DNA of 64,000 bases from Membranipora membranacea (lineage: Eukaryota; Bryozoa; Gymnolaemata; Cheilostomatida; Membraniporidae). The notes below the pieces were generated by a model, which searched no databases, was not told where the DNA came from, and saw only the letters and a program-made list of their open reading frames with translations. Below are positions 51,537 through 62,980 of the stretch, in pieces. Where the stretch lies: assembly GCA_914767715.1 (NCBI GenBank), contig OU612066.1, positions 4,841,001-4,905,000 on the forward strand. The letters run 5' to 3'. A program made the translations under genes and the position numbers. The stretch's first letter is position 1. Every line of letters starts with the position of its first letter.

Positions 51537-51546
51537 GCTGCGCAGC
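51537..51546 (+). repeat. GC palindrome in type B 12-bp insertion
   Basis: GCTGCGCAGC is a perfect 10-bp palindrome created by the 12 bases that distinguish type B (AATTAGGCAGCTGCGCAGCAGCG) from type A (AATTAGCAGCG). Present in the type B units. Confidence 0.8.
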
Positions 51547-52323
51547 AGCGATTCTTGGGAAGGTCAGCATAGGGGATTGCCGGCACTATGAGAGGTTTGT
51601 CCCCCATGCCAAGAAGAGGATGCCGGGAAATATGTTAGATTGGTGCTGCATTGCTATTACTTTTGGACAATACTCTAGAAATGATAAACAGTATAGAAGC
51701 TAGCGAAACTGGAAAATTGAAGTCGGCATTACCGGCTATTGTTATCGACAACACAAATTATGACCTTTAGGTGGTAATCCACAGTCCAGTGGTCCAGTCT
51801 AGTGCTTAGATCACTGCTGACACTGTCATAATCAAACAAAAGAGTAACTCACCAGAGCCCGCTACTTGCTGCCAGCTTTCAACTGGCGTGTTGTACCCTG
51901 CTCTGTGAGCGCAGCGTTTAGTCCGGCAGAATGCTAAACAATGAAGCTAAGCACGATGTCGCGTCGAAAAGATTGTTGCCACATGGTTCATGGCATGCTA
52001 CAAATGTTGAGCCCAATCCCAAAAAGTCCAGCACGAATAGATGTTTCTATGAGCCATCGAACCGGGCAGGCCCTCCATCCTCAAATAAAAACAGTAGCAA
52101 AATTGGAAACTTTGAATGTGATGGAGAAGAATTATATGTTTGATAATAGATGGTAGAAATTTTGAAGATGGAGAAGCATAATTTTTGTGTCAAGTAAAGT
52201 AACAAGTTAAAATGAGTCTAGATGAAAGACTATAAACATGCAAAAGAAAAATAAGAGTTGCATGCACTTGTTTTGTTAATACTGCATCCAAGCATAAAAC
52301 TGCCTAAATTAATCACCATAATT

Positions 52324-52442
52324 GTCTACGGCCATATCACGTTGAAAACGCCAGTTCTCGTCCGATCACTGAAGCTAAGCAACGTCGAGCCCAGTTAGTA
52401 CTTGGATGGGTGACCGCCTGGGAATACTGGGTGCTGTAGACT
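52324..52442 (+). rRNA. 5S rRNA: 5S ribosomal RNA, copy 41
   Basis: 119 nt, reference sequence, spacing 1172 bp. Confidence 0.98.
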
Positions 52443-53492
52443 TTTGATTATTTTCCGTTTTTGCAACTTAAAGTCATGTTACATTCTTTGCCCTACCATC
52501 AATATGAGCTGCTTGAAGTGAATTTTTTTGGGCTCAGTACCCCTCCCCCCTCCCTTCCTCACTCCCCCCCCCCCCAATTATTCCCAAACGGCAGCATATG
52601 CAAGCTTGTTTCTTGCAACAAAAAAGACAACGAAAAGAGCGATTTTTGAGCAGATGAATCCAAGAAAATCCTGCGTTTCGTGTAAATCCCCATTTGAATT
52701 AGGCAGCTGCGCAGCAGCGATTCTTGGGAAGGTCAGCATAGGGGATTGCCGGCACTATGAGAGGTTTGTCCCCCATGCCAAGAAGAGGATGCCGGGAAAT
52801 ATGTTAGATTGGTGCTGCATTGCTATTACTTTTGGACAATACTCTAGAAATGATAAACAGTATAGAAGCTAGCGAAACTGGAAAATTGAAGTCGGCATTA
52901 CCGGCTATTGTTATCGACAACACAAATTATGACCTTTAGGTGGTAATCCACAGTCCAGTGGTCCAGTCTAGTGCTTAGATCACTGCTGACACTGTCATAA
53001 TCAAACAAAAGAGTAACTCACCAGAGCCCGCTACTTGCTGCCAGCTTTCAACTGGCGTGTTGTACCCTGCTCTGTGAGCGCAGCGTTTAGTCCGGCAGAA
53101 TGCTAAACAATGAAGCTAAGCACGATGTCGCGTCGAAAAGATTGTTGCCACATGGTTCATGGCATGCTACAAATGTTGAGCCCAATCCCAAAAAGTCCAG
53201 CACGAATAGATGTTTCTATGAGCCATCGAACCGGGCAGGCCCTCCATCCTCAAATAAAAACAGTAGCAAAATTGGAAACTTTGAATGTGATGGAGAAGAA
53301 TTATATGTTTGATAATAGATGGTAGAAATTTTGAAGATGGAGAAGCATAATTTTTGTGTCAAGTAAAGTAACAAGTTAAAATGAGTCTAGATGAAAGACT
53401 ATAAACATGCAAAAGAAAAATAAGAGTTGCATGCACTTGTTTTGTTAATACTGCATCCAAGCATAAAACTGCCTAAATTAATCACCATAATT

Positions 53493-53611
53493 GTCTACGG
53501 CCATATCACGTTGAAAACGCCAGTTCTCGTCCGATCACTGAAGCTAAGCAACGTCGAGCCCAGTTAGTACTTGGATGGGTGACCGCCTGGGAATACTGGG
53601 TGCTGTAGACT
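53493..53611 (+). rRNA. 5S rRNA: 5S ribosomal RNA, copy 42
   Basis: 119 nt, reference sequence, spacing 1169 bp. Confidence 0.98.
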
Positions 53612-54662
53612 TTTGATTATTTTCCGTTTTTGCAACTTAAAGTCATGTTACATTCTTTGCCCTACCATCAATATGAGCTGCTTGAAGTGAATTTTTTTGG
53701 GCTCAGTACCCCTCCCCCCTCCCTTCCTCACTCCCCCCCCCCCCCAATTATTCCCAAACGGCAGCATATGCAAGCTTGTTTCTTGCAACAAAAAAGACAA
53801 CGAAAAGAGCGATTTTTGAGCAGATGAATCCAAGAAAATCCTGCGTTTCGTGTAAATCCCCATTTGAATTAGGCAGCTGCGCAGCAGCGATTCTTGGGAA
53901 GGTCAGCATAGGGGATTGCCGGCACTATGAGAGGTTTGTCCCCCATGCCAAGAAGAGGATGCCGGGAAATATGTTAGATTGGTGCTGCATTGCTATTACT
54001 TTTGGACAATACTCTAGAAATGATAAACAGTATAGAAGCTAGCGAAACTGGAAAATTGAAGTCGGCATTACCGGCTATTGTTATCGACAACACAAATTAT
54101 GACCTTTAGGTGGTAATCCACAGTCCAGTGGTCCAGTCTAGTGCTTAGATCACTGCTGACACTGTCATAATCAAACAAAAGAGTAACTCACCAGAGCCCG
54201 CTACTTGCTGCCAGCTTTCAACTGGCGTGTTGTACCCTGCTCTGTGAGCGCAGCGTTTAGTCCGGCAGAATGCTAAACAATGAAGCTAAGCACGATGTCG
54301 CGTCGAAAAGATTGTTGCCACATGGTTCATGGCATGCTACAAATGTTGAGCCCAATCCCAAAAAGTCCAGCACGAATAGATGTTTCTATGAGCCATCGAA
54401 CCGGGCAGGCCCTCCATCCTCAAATAAAAACAGTAGCAAAATTGGAAACTTTGAATGTGATGGAGAAGAATTATATGTTTGATAATAGATGGTAGAAATT
54501 TTGAAGATGGAGAAGCATAATTTTTGTGTCAAGTAAAGTAACAAGTTAAAATGAGTCTAGATGAAAGACTATAAACATGCAAAAGAAAAATAAGAGTTGC
54601 ATGCACTTGTTTTGTTAATACTGCATCCAAGCATAAAACTGCCTAAATTAATCACCATAATT

Positions 54663-54781
54663 GTCTACGGCCATATCACGTTGAAAACGCCAGTTCTCGT
54701 CCGATCACTGAAGCTAAGCAACGTCGAGCCCAGTTAGTACTTGGATGGGTGACCGCCTGGGAATACTGGGTGCTGTAGACT
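54663..54781 (+). rRNA. 5S rRNA: 5S ribosomal RNA, copy 43
   Basis: 119 nt, reference sequence, spacing 1170 bp. Confidence 0.98.
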
Positions 54782-55834
54782 TTTGATTATTTTCCGTTTT
54801 TGCAACTTAAAGTCATGTTACATTCTTTGCCCTACCATCAATATGAGCTGCTTGAAGTGAATTTTTTTGGGCTCAGTACCCCTCCCCCCTCCCTTCCTCA
54901 CTCCCCCCCCCCCCCCCAATTATTCCCAAACGGCAGCATATGCAAGCTTGTTTCTTGCAACAAAAAAGACAACGAAAAGAGCGATTTTTGAGCAGATGAA
55001 TCCAAGAAAATCCTGCGTTTCGTGTAAATCCCCATTTGAATTAGGCAGCTGCGCAGCAGCGATTCTTGGGAAGGTCAGCATAGGGGATTGCCGGCACTAT
55101 GAGAGGTTTGTCCCCCATGCCAAGAAGAGGATGCCGGGAAATATGTTAGATTGGTGCTGCATTGCTATTACTTTTGGACAATACTCTAGAAATGATAAAC
55201 AGTATAGAAGCTAGCGAAACTGGAAAATTGAAGTCGGCATTACCGGCTATTGTTATCGACAACACAAATTATGACCTTTAGGTGGTAATCCACAGTCCAG
55301 TGGTCCAGTCTAGTGCTTAGATCACTGCTGACACTGTCATAATCAAACAAAAGAGTAACTCACCAGAGCCCGCTACTTGCTGCCAGCTTTCAACTGGCGT
55401 GTTGTACCCTGCTCTGTGAGCGCAGCGTTTAGTCCGGCAGAATGCTAAACAATGAAGCTAAGCACGATGTCGCGTCGAAAAGATTGTTGCCACATGGTTC
55501 ATGGCATGCTACAAATGTTGAGCCCAATCCCAAAAAGTCCAGCACGAATAGATGTTTCTATGAGCCATCGAACCGGGCAGGCCCTCCATCCTCAAATAAA
55601 AACAGTAGCAAAATTGGAAACTTTGAATGTGATGGAGAAGAATTATATGTTTGATAATAGATGGTAGAAATTTTGAAGATGGAGAAGCATAATTTTTGTG
55701 TCAAGTAAAGTAACAAGTTAAAATGAGTCTAGATGAAAGACTATAAACATGCAAAAGAAAAATAAGAGTTGCATGCACTTGTTTTGTTAATACTGCATCC
55801 AAGCATAAAACTGCCTAAATTAATCACCATAATT

Positions 55835-55953
55835 GTCTACGGCCATATCACGTTGAAAACGCCAGTTCTCGTCCGATCACTGAAGCTAAGCAACGTCGAG
55901 CCCAGTTAGTACTTGGATGGGTGACCGCCTGGGAATACTGGGTGCTGTAGACT
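55835..55953 (+). rRNA. 5S rRNA: 5S ribosomal RNA, copy 44
   Basis: 119 nt, reference sequence, spacing 1172 bp. Confidence 0.98.
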
Positions 55954-57005
55954 TTTGATTATTTTCCGTTTTTGCAACTTAAAGTCATGTTACATTCTTT
56001 GCCCTACCATCAATATGAGCTGCTTGAAGTGAATTTTTTTGGGCTCAGTACCCCTCCCCCCTCCCTTCCTCACTCCCCCCCCCCCCCCAATTATTCCCAA
56101 ACGGCAGCATATGCAAGCTTGTTTCTTGCAACAAAAAAGACAACGAAAAGAGCGATTTTTGAGCAGATGAATCCAAGAAAATCCTGCGTTTCGTGTAAAT
56201 CCCCATTTGAATTAGGCAGCTGCGCAGCAGCGATTCTTGGGAAGGTCAGCATAGGGGATTGCCGGCACTATGAGAGGTTTGTCCCCCATGCCAAGAAGAG
56301 GATGCCGGGAAATATGTTAGATTGGTGCTGCATTGCTATTACTTTTGGACAATACTCTAGAAATGATAAACAGTATAGAAGCTAGCGAAACTGGAAAATT
56401 GAAGTCGGCATTACCGGCTATTGTTATCGACAACACAAATTATGACCTTTAGGTGGTAATCCACAGTCCAGTGGTCCAGTCTAGTGCTTAGATCACTGCT
56501 GACACTGTCATAATCAAACAAAAGAGTAACTCACCAGAGCCCGCTACTTGCTGCCAGCTTTCAACTGGCGTGTTGTACCCTGCTCTGTGAGCGCAGCGTT
56601 TAGTCCGGCAGAATGCTAAACAATGAAGCTAAGCACGATGTCGCGTCGAAAAGATTGTTGCCACATGGTTCATGGCATGCTACAAATGTTGAGCCCAATC
56701 CCAAAAAGTCCAGCACGAATAGATGTTTCTATGAGCCATCGAACCGGGCAGGCCCTCCATCCTCAAATAAAAACAGTAGCAAAATTGGAAACTTTGAATG
56801 TGATGGAGAAGAATTATATGTTTGATAATAGATGGTAGAAATTTTGAAGATGGAGAAGCATAATTTTTGTGTCAAGTAAAGTAACAAGTTAAAATGAGTC
56901 TAGATGAAAGACTATAAACATGCAAAAGAAAAATAAGAGTTGCGTGCACTTGTTTTGTTAATACTGCATCCAAGCATAAAACTGCCTAAATTAATCACCA
57001 TAATT

Positions 57006-57124
57006 GTCTACGGCCATATCACGTTGAAAACGCCAGTTCTCGTCCGATCACTGAAGCTAAGCAACGTCGAGCCCAGTTAGTACTTGGATGGGTGACCGCC
57101 TGGGAATACTGGGTGCTGTAGACT
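57006..57124 (+). rRNA. 5S rRNA: 5S ribosomal RNA, copy 45
   Basis: 119 nt, reference sequence, spacing 1171 bp. The upstream hairpin has TTGCGTGC instead of TTGCATGC. Confidence 0.98.
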
Positions 57125-58173
57125 TTTGATTATTTTCCGTTTTTGCAACTTAAAGTCATGTTACATTCTTTGCCCTACCATCAATATGAGCTGCTTGAAG
57201 TGAATTTTTTTGGGCTCAGTACCCCTCCCCCCTCCCTTCCTCACTCCCCCCCCCCCAATTATTCCCAAACGGCAGCATATGCAAGCTTGTTTCTTGCAAC
57301 AAAAAAGACAACGAAAAGAGCGATTTTTGAGCAGATGAATCCAAGAAAATCCTGCGTTTCGTGTAAATCCCCATTTGAATTAGGCAGCTGCGCAGCAGCG
57401 ATTCTTGGGAAGGTCAGCATAGGGGATTGCCGGCACTATGAGAGGTTTGTCCCCCATGCCAAGAAGAGGATGCCGGGAAATATGTTAGATTGGTGCTGCA
57501 TTGCTATTACTTTTGGACAATACTCTAGAAATGATAAACAGTATAGAAGCTAGCGAAACTGGAAAATTGAAGTCGGCATTACCGGCTATTGTTATCGACA
57601 ACACAAATTATGACCTTTAGGTGGTAATCCACAGTCCAGTGGTCCAGTCTAGTGCTTAGATCACTGCTGACACTGTCATAATCAAACAAAAGAGTAACTC
57701 ACCAGAGCCCGCTACTTGCTGCCAGCTTTCAACTGGCGTGTTGTACCCTGCTCTGTGAGCGCAGCGTTTAGTCCGGCAGAATGCTAAACAATGAAGCTAA
57801 GCACGATGTCGCGTCGAAAAGATTGTTGCCACATGGTTCATGGCATGCTACAAATGTTGAGCCCAATCCCAAAAAGTCCAGCACGAATAGATGTTTCTAT
57901 GAGCCATCGAACCGGGCAGGCCCTCCATCCTCAAATAAAAACAGTAGCAAAATTGGAAACTTTGAATGTGATGGAGAAGAATTATATGTTTGATAATAGA
58001 TGGTAGAAATTTTGAAGATGGAGAAGCATAATTTTTGTGTCAAGTAAAGTAACAAGTTAAAATGAGTCTAGATGAAAGACTATAAACATGCAAAAGAAAA
58101 ATAAGAGTTGCATGCACTTGTTTTGTTAATACTGCATCCAAGCATAAAACTGCCTAAATTAATCACCATAATT

Positions 58174-58292
58174 GTCTACGGCCATATCACGTTGAAAACG
58201 CCAGTTCTCGTCCGATCACTGAAGCTAAGCAACGTCGAGCCCAGTTAGTACTTGGATGGGTGACCGCCTGGGAATACTGGGTGCTGTAGACT
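58174..58292 (+). rRNA. 5S rRNA: 5S ribosomal RNA, copy 46
   Basis: 119 nt, reference sequence, spacing 1168 bp. Confidence 0.98.
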
Positions 58293-59344
58293 TTTGATTA
58301 TTTTCCGTTTTTGCAACTTAAAGTCATGTTACATTCTTTGCCCTACCATCAATATGAGCTGCTTGAAGTGAATTTTTTTGGGCTCAGTACCCCTCCCCCC
58401 TCCCTTCCTCACTCCCCCCCCCCCCCCAATTATTCCCAAACGGCAGCATATGCAAGCTTGTTTCTTGCAACAAAAAAGACAACGAAAAGAGCGATTTTTG
58501 AGCAGATGAATCCAAGAAAATCCTGCGTTTCGTGTAAATCCCCATTTGAATTAGGCAGCTGCGCAGCAGCGATTCTTGGGAAGGTCAGCATAGGGGATTG
58601 CCGGCACTATGAGAGGTTTGTCCCCCATGCCAAGAAGAGGATGCCGGGAAATATGTTAGATTGGTGCTGCATTGCTATTACTTTTGGACAATACTCTAGA
58701 AATGATAAACAGTATAGAAGCTAGCGAAACTGGAAAATTGAAGTCGGCATTACCGGCTATTGTTATCGACAACACAAATTATGACCTTTAGGTGGTAATC
58801 CACAGTCCAGTGGTCCAGTCTAGTGCTTAGATCACTGCTGACACTGTCATAATCAAACAAAAGAGTAACTCACCAGAGCCCGCTACTTGCTGCCAGCTTT
58901 CAACTGGCGTGTTGTACCCTGCTCTGTGAGCGCAGCGTTTAGTCCGGCAGAATGCTAAACAATGAAGCTAAGCACGATGTCGCGTCGAAAAGATTGTTGC
59001 CACATGGTTCATGGCATGCTACAAATGTTGAGCCCAATCCCAAAAAGTCCAGCACGAATAGATGTTTCTATGAGCCATCGAACCGGGCAGGCCCTCCATC
59101 CTCAAATAAAAACAGTAGCAAAATTGGAAACTTTGAATGTGATGGAGAAGAATTATATGTTTGATAATAGATGGTAGAAATTTTGAAGATGGAGAAGCAT
59201 AATTTTTGTGTCAAGTAAAGTAACAAGTTAAAATGAGTCTAGATGAAAGACTATAAACATGCAAAAGAAAAATAAGAGTTGCATGCACTTGTTTTGTTAA
59301 TACTGCATCCAAGCATAAAACTGCCTAAATTAATCACCATAATT

Positions 59345-59463
59345 GTCTACGGCCATATCACGTTGAAAACGCCAGTTCTCGTCCGATCACTGAAGCTAAG
59401 CAACGTCGAGCCCAGTTAGTACTTGGATGGGTGACCGCCTGGGAATACTGGGTGCTGTAGACT
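59345..59463 (+). rRNA. 5S rRNA: 5S ribosomal RNA, copy 47
   Basis: 119 nt, reference sequence, spacing 1171 bp. Confidence 0.98.
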
Positions 59464-60509
59464 TTTGATTATTTTCCGTTTTTGCAACTTAAAGTCATGT
59501 TACATTCTTTGCCCTACCATCAATATGAGCTGCTTGAAGTGAATTTTTTTGGGCTCAGTACCCCTCCCCCCTCCCTTCCTCACTCCCCCCCCCCCAATTA
59601 TTCCCAAACGGCAGCATATGCAAGCTTGTTTCTTGCAACAAAAAAGACAACGAAAAGAGCGATTTTTGAGCAGATGAATCCAAGAAAATCCTGCGTTTCG
59701 TGTAAATCCCCATTTGAATTAGGCAGCTGCGCAGCAGCGATTCTTGGGAAGGTCAGCATAGGGGATTGCCGGCACTATGAGAGGTTTGTCCCCCATGCCA
59801 AGAAGAGGATGCCGGGAAATATGTTAGATTGGTGCTGCATTGCTATTACTTTTGGACAATACTCTAGAAATGATAAACAGTATAGAAGCTAGCGAAACTG
59901 GAAAATTGAAGTCGGCATTACCGGCTATTGTTATCGACAACACAAATTATGACCTTTAGGTGGTAATCCACAGTCCAGTGGTCCAGTCTAGTGCTTAGAT
60001 CACTGCTGACACTGTCATAATCAAACAAAAGAGTAACTCACCAGAGCCCGCTACTTGCTGCCAGCTTTCAACTGGCGTGTTGTACCCTGCTCTGTGAGCG
60101 CAGCGTTTAGTCCGGCAGAATGCTAAACAATGAAGCTAAGCACGATGTCGCGTCGAAAAGATTGTTGCCACATGGTTCATGGCATGCTACAAATGTTGAG
60201 CCCAATCCCAAAAAGTCCAGCACGAATAGATGTTTCTATGAGCCATCGAACCGGGCAGGCCCTCCATCCTCAAATAAAAACAGTAGCAAAATTGGAAACT
60301 TTGAATGTGATGGAGAAGAATTATATGTTTGATAATAGATGGTAGAAATTTTGAAGATGGAGAAGCATAATTTTTGTGTCAAGTAAAGTAACAAGTTAAA
60401 ATGAGTCTAGATGAAAGACTATAAACATGCAAAAGAAAAATAAGAGTTGCATGCACTTGTTTTGTTAATACTGCATCCAAGCATACTGCCTAAATTAATC
60501 ACCATAATT

Positions 60510-60628
60510 GTCTACGGCCATATCACGTTGAAAACGCCAGTTCTCGTCCGATCACTGAAGCTAAGCAACGTCGAGCCCAGTTAGTACTTGGATGGGTGAC
60601 CGCCTGGGAATACTGGGTGCTGTAGACT
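60510..60628 (+). rRNA. 5S rRNA: 5S ribosomal RNA, copy 48 (altered -30 element)
   Basis: 119 nt, reference gene sequence, but 3 bp are deleted upstream, so GCATAAAACTGCC reads GCATACTGCC and the TATA-like element is lost. Spacing 1165 bp, the shortest in the window. Confidence 0.98.
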
Positions 60629-61691
60629 TTTGATTATTTTCCGTTTTTGCAACTTAAAGTCATGTTACATTCTTTGCCCTACCATCAATATGAGCTGCTT
60701 GAAGTGAATTTTTTTGGGCTCAGTACCCCTCCCCCCTCCCCTTCCTCACTCCCCCCCCCCCCCAATTATTCCCAAACGGCAGCATATGCAAGCTTGTTTC
60801 TTGCAACAAAAAAGACAACGAAAAGAGCGATTTTTGAGCAGATGAATCCAAGAAAATCCTGCGTTTCGTGTAAATCCCCCATTTGAATTAGGCAGCTGCG
60901 CAGCAGCGATTCTTGGGAAGGTCAGCATAGGGGATTGCCGGCACTATGAGAGGTTTGTCCCCCATGCCAAGAAGAGGATGCCGGGAAATATGTTAGATTG
61001 GTGCTGCATTGCTATTACTTTTGGACAATACTCTAGAAATGATAAACAGTATAGAAGCTAGCGAAACTGGAAAATTGAAGTCGGCATTACCGGCTATTGT
61101 TATCGACAACACAAATTATGACCTTTAGGTGGTAATCCACAGTCCAGTGGTCCAGTCTAGTGCTTAGATCACTGCTGACACTGTCATAATCAAACAAAAG
61201 AGTAACTCACCAGAGCCCGCTACTTGCTGCCAGCTTTCAACTGGCGTGTTGTACCCTGCTCTGTGAGCGCAGCGTTTAGTCCGGCAGAATGCTAAACAAT
61301 GAAGCTAAGCACGATGTCGCGTCGAAAAGATTGTTGCCACATGGTTCATGGCATGCTACAAATGTTGAGCCCAATCCCAAAAAGTCCAGCACGAATAGAC
61401 ACGAATAGATGTTTCTATGAGCCATCGAACCGGGCAGGCCCTCCATCCTCAAATAAAAACAGTAGCAAAATTGGAAACTTTGAATGTGATGGAGAAGAAT
61501 TATATGTTTGATAATAGATGGTAGAAATTTTGAAGATGGAGAAGCATAATTTTTGTGTCAAGTAAAGTAACAAGTTAAAATGAGTCTAGATGAAAGACTA
61601 TAAACATGCAAAAGAAAAATAAGAGTTGCATGCACTTGTTTTGTTAATACTGCATCCAAGCATAAAACTGCCTAAATTAATCACCATAATT

Positions 61692-61810
61692 GTCTACGGC
61701 CATATCACGTTGAAAACGCCAGTTCTCGTCCGATCACTGAAGCTAAGCAACGTCGAGCCCAGTTAGTACTTGGATGGGTGACCGCCTGGGAATACTGGGT
61801 GCTGTAGACT
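61692..61810 (+). rRNA. 5S rRNA: 5S ribosomal RNA, copy 49
   Basis: 119 nt, reference sequence. Spacing 1182 bp, mostly because of a 10-bp duplication (ACGAATAGAC) in the spacer near 61391. Confidence 0.98.
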
Positions 61811-62861
61811 TTTGATTATTTTCCGTTTTTGCAACTTAAAGTCATGTTACATTCTTTGCCCTACCATCAATATGAGCTGCTTGAAGTGAATTTTTTTGGG
61901 CTCAGTACCCCTCCCCCCCTCCCTTCCTCACTCCCCCCCCCCCCAATTATTCCCAAACGGCAGCATATGCAAGCTTGTTTCTTGCAACAAAAAAGACAAC
62001 GAAAAGAGCGATTTTTGAGCAGATGAATCCAAGAAAATCCTGCGTTTCGTGTAAATCCCCATTTGAATTAGGCAGCTGCGCAGCAGCGATTCTTGGGAAG
62101 GTCAGCATAGGGGATTGCCGGCACTATGAGAGGTTTGTCCCCCATGCCAAGAAGAGGATGCCGGGAAATATGTTAGATTGGTGCTGCATTGCTATTACTT
62201 TTGGACAATACTCTAGAAATGATAAACAGTATAGAAGCTAGCGAAACTGGAAAATTGAAGTCGGCATTACCGGCTATTGTTATCGACAACACAAATTATG
62301 ACCTTTAGGTGGTAATCCACAGTCCAGTGGTCCAGTCTAGTGCTTAGATCACTGCTGACACTGTCATAATCAAACAAAAGAGTAACTCACCAGAGCCCGC
62401 TACTTGCTGCCAGCTTTCAACTGGCGTGTTGTACCCTGCTCTGTGAGCGCAGCGTTTAGTCCGGCAGAATGCTAAACAATGAAGCTAAGCACGATGTCGC
62501 GTCGAAAAGATTGTTGCCACATGGTTCATGGCATGCTACAAATGTTGAGCCCAATCCCAAAAAGTCCAGCACGAATAGATGTTTCTATGAGCCATCGAAC
62601 CGGGCAGGCCCTCCATCCTCAAATAAAAACAGTAGCAAAATTGGAAACTTTGAATGTGATGGAGAAGAATTATATGTTTGATAATAGATGGTAGAAATTT
62701 TGAAGATGGAGAAGCATAATTTTTGTGTCAAGTAAAGTAACAAGTTAAAATGAGTCTAGATGAAAGACTATAAACATGCAAAAGAAAAATAAGAGTTGCA
62801 TGCACTTGTTTTGTTAATACTGCATCCAAGCATAAAACTGCCTAAATTAATCACCATAATT

Positions 62862-62980
62862 GTCTACGGCCATATCACGTTGAAAACGCCAGTTCTCGTC
62901 CGATCACTGAAGCTAAGCAACGTCGAGCCCAGTTAGTACTTGGATGGGTGACCGCCTGGGAATACTGGGTGCTGTAGACT
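62862..62980 (+). rRNA. 5S rRNA: 5S ribosomal RNA, copy 50
   Basis: 119 nt, reference sequence, spacing 1170 bp. Last complete gene; 1020 bp of its type B spacer follow to the window end. Confidence 0.98.

Larger units (their letters stand above)
51271..52323 (+). repeat. Representative type B intergenic spacer
   Basis: Spacer of about 1053 bp between copies 40 and 41, representative of spacers from 36004 to 64000. It is colinear with the type A spacer but lacks the 180-bp segment. The C-rich tract has the pattern C4-T-C7-T-C3 and then a second run of 14 C, with T interruptions that type A lacks. No coding or additional RNA gene is supported. Confidence 0.9.
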
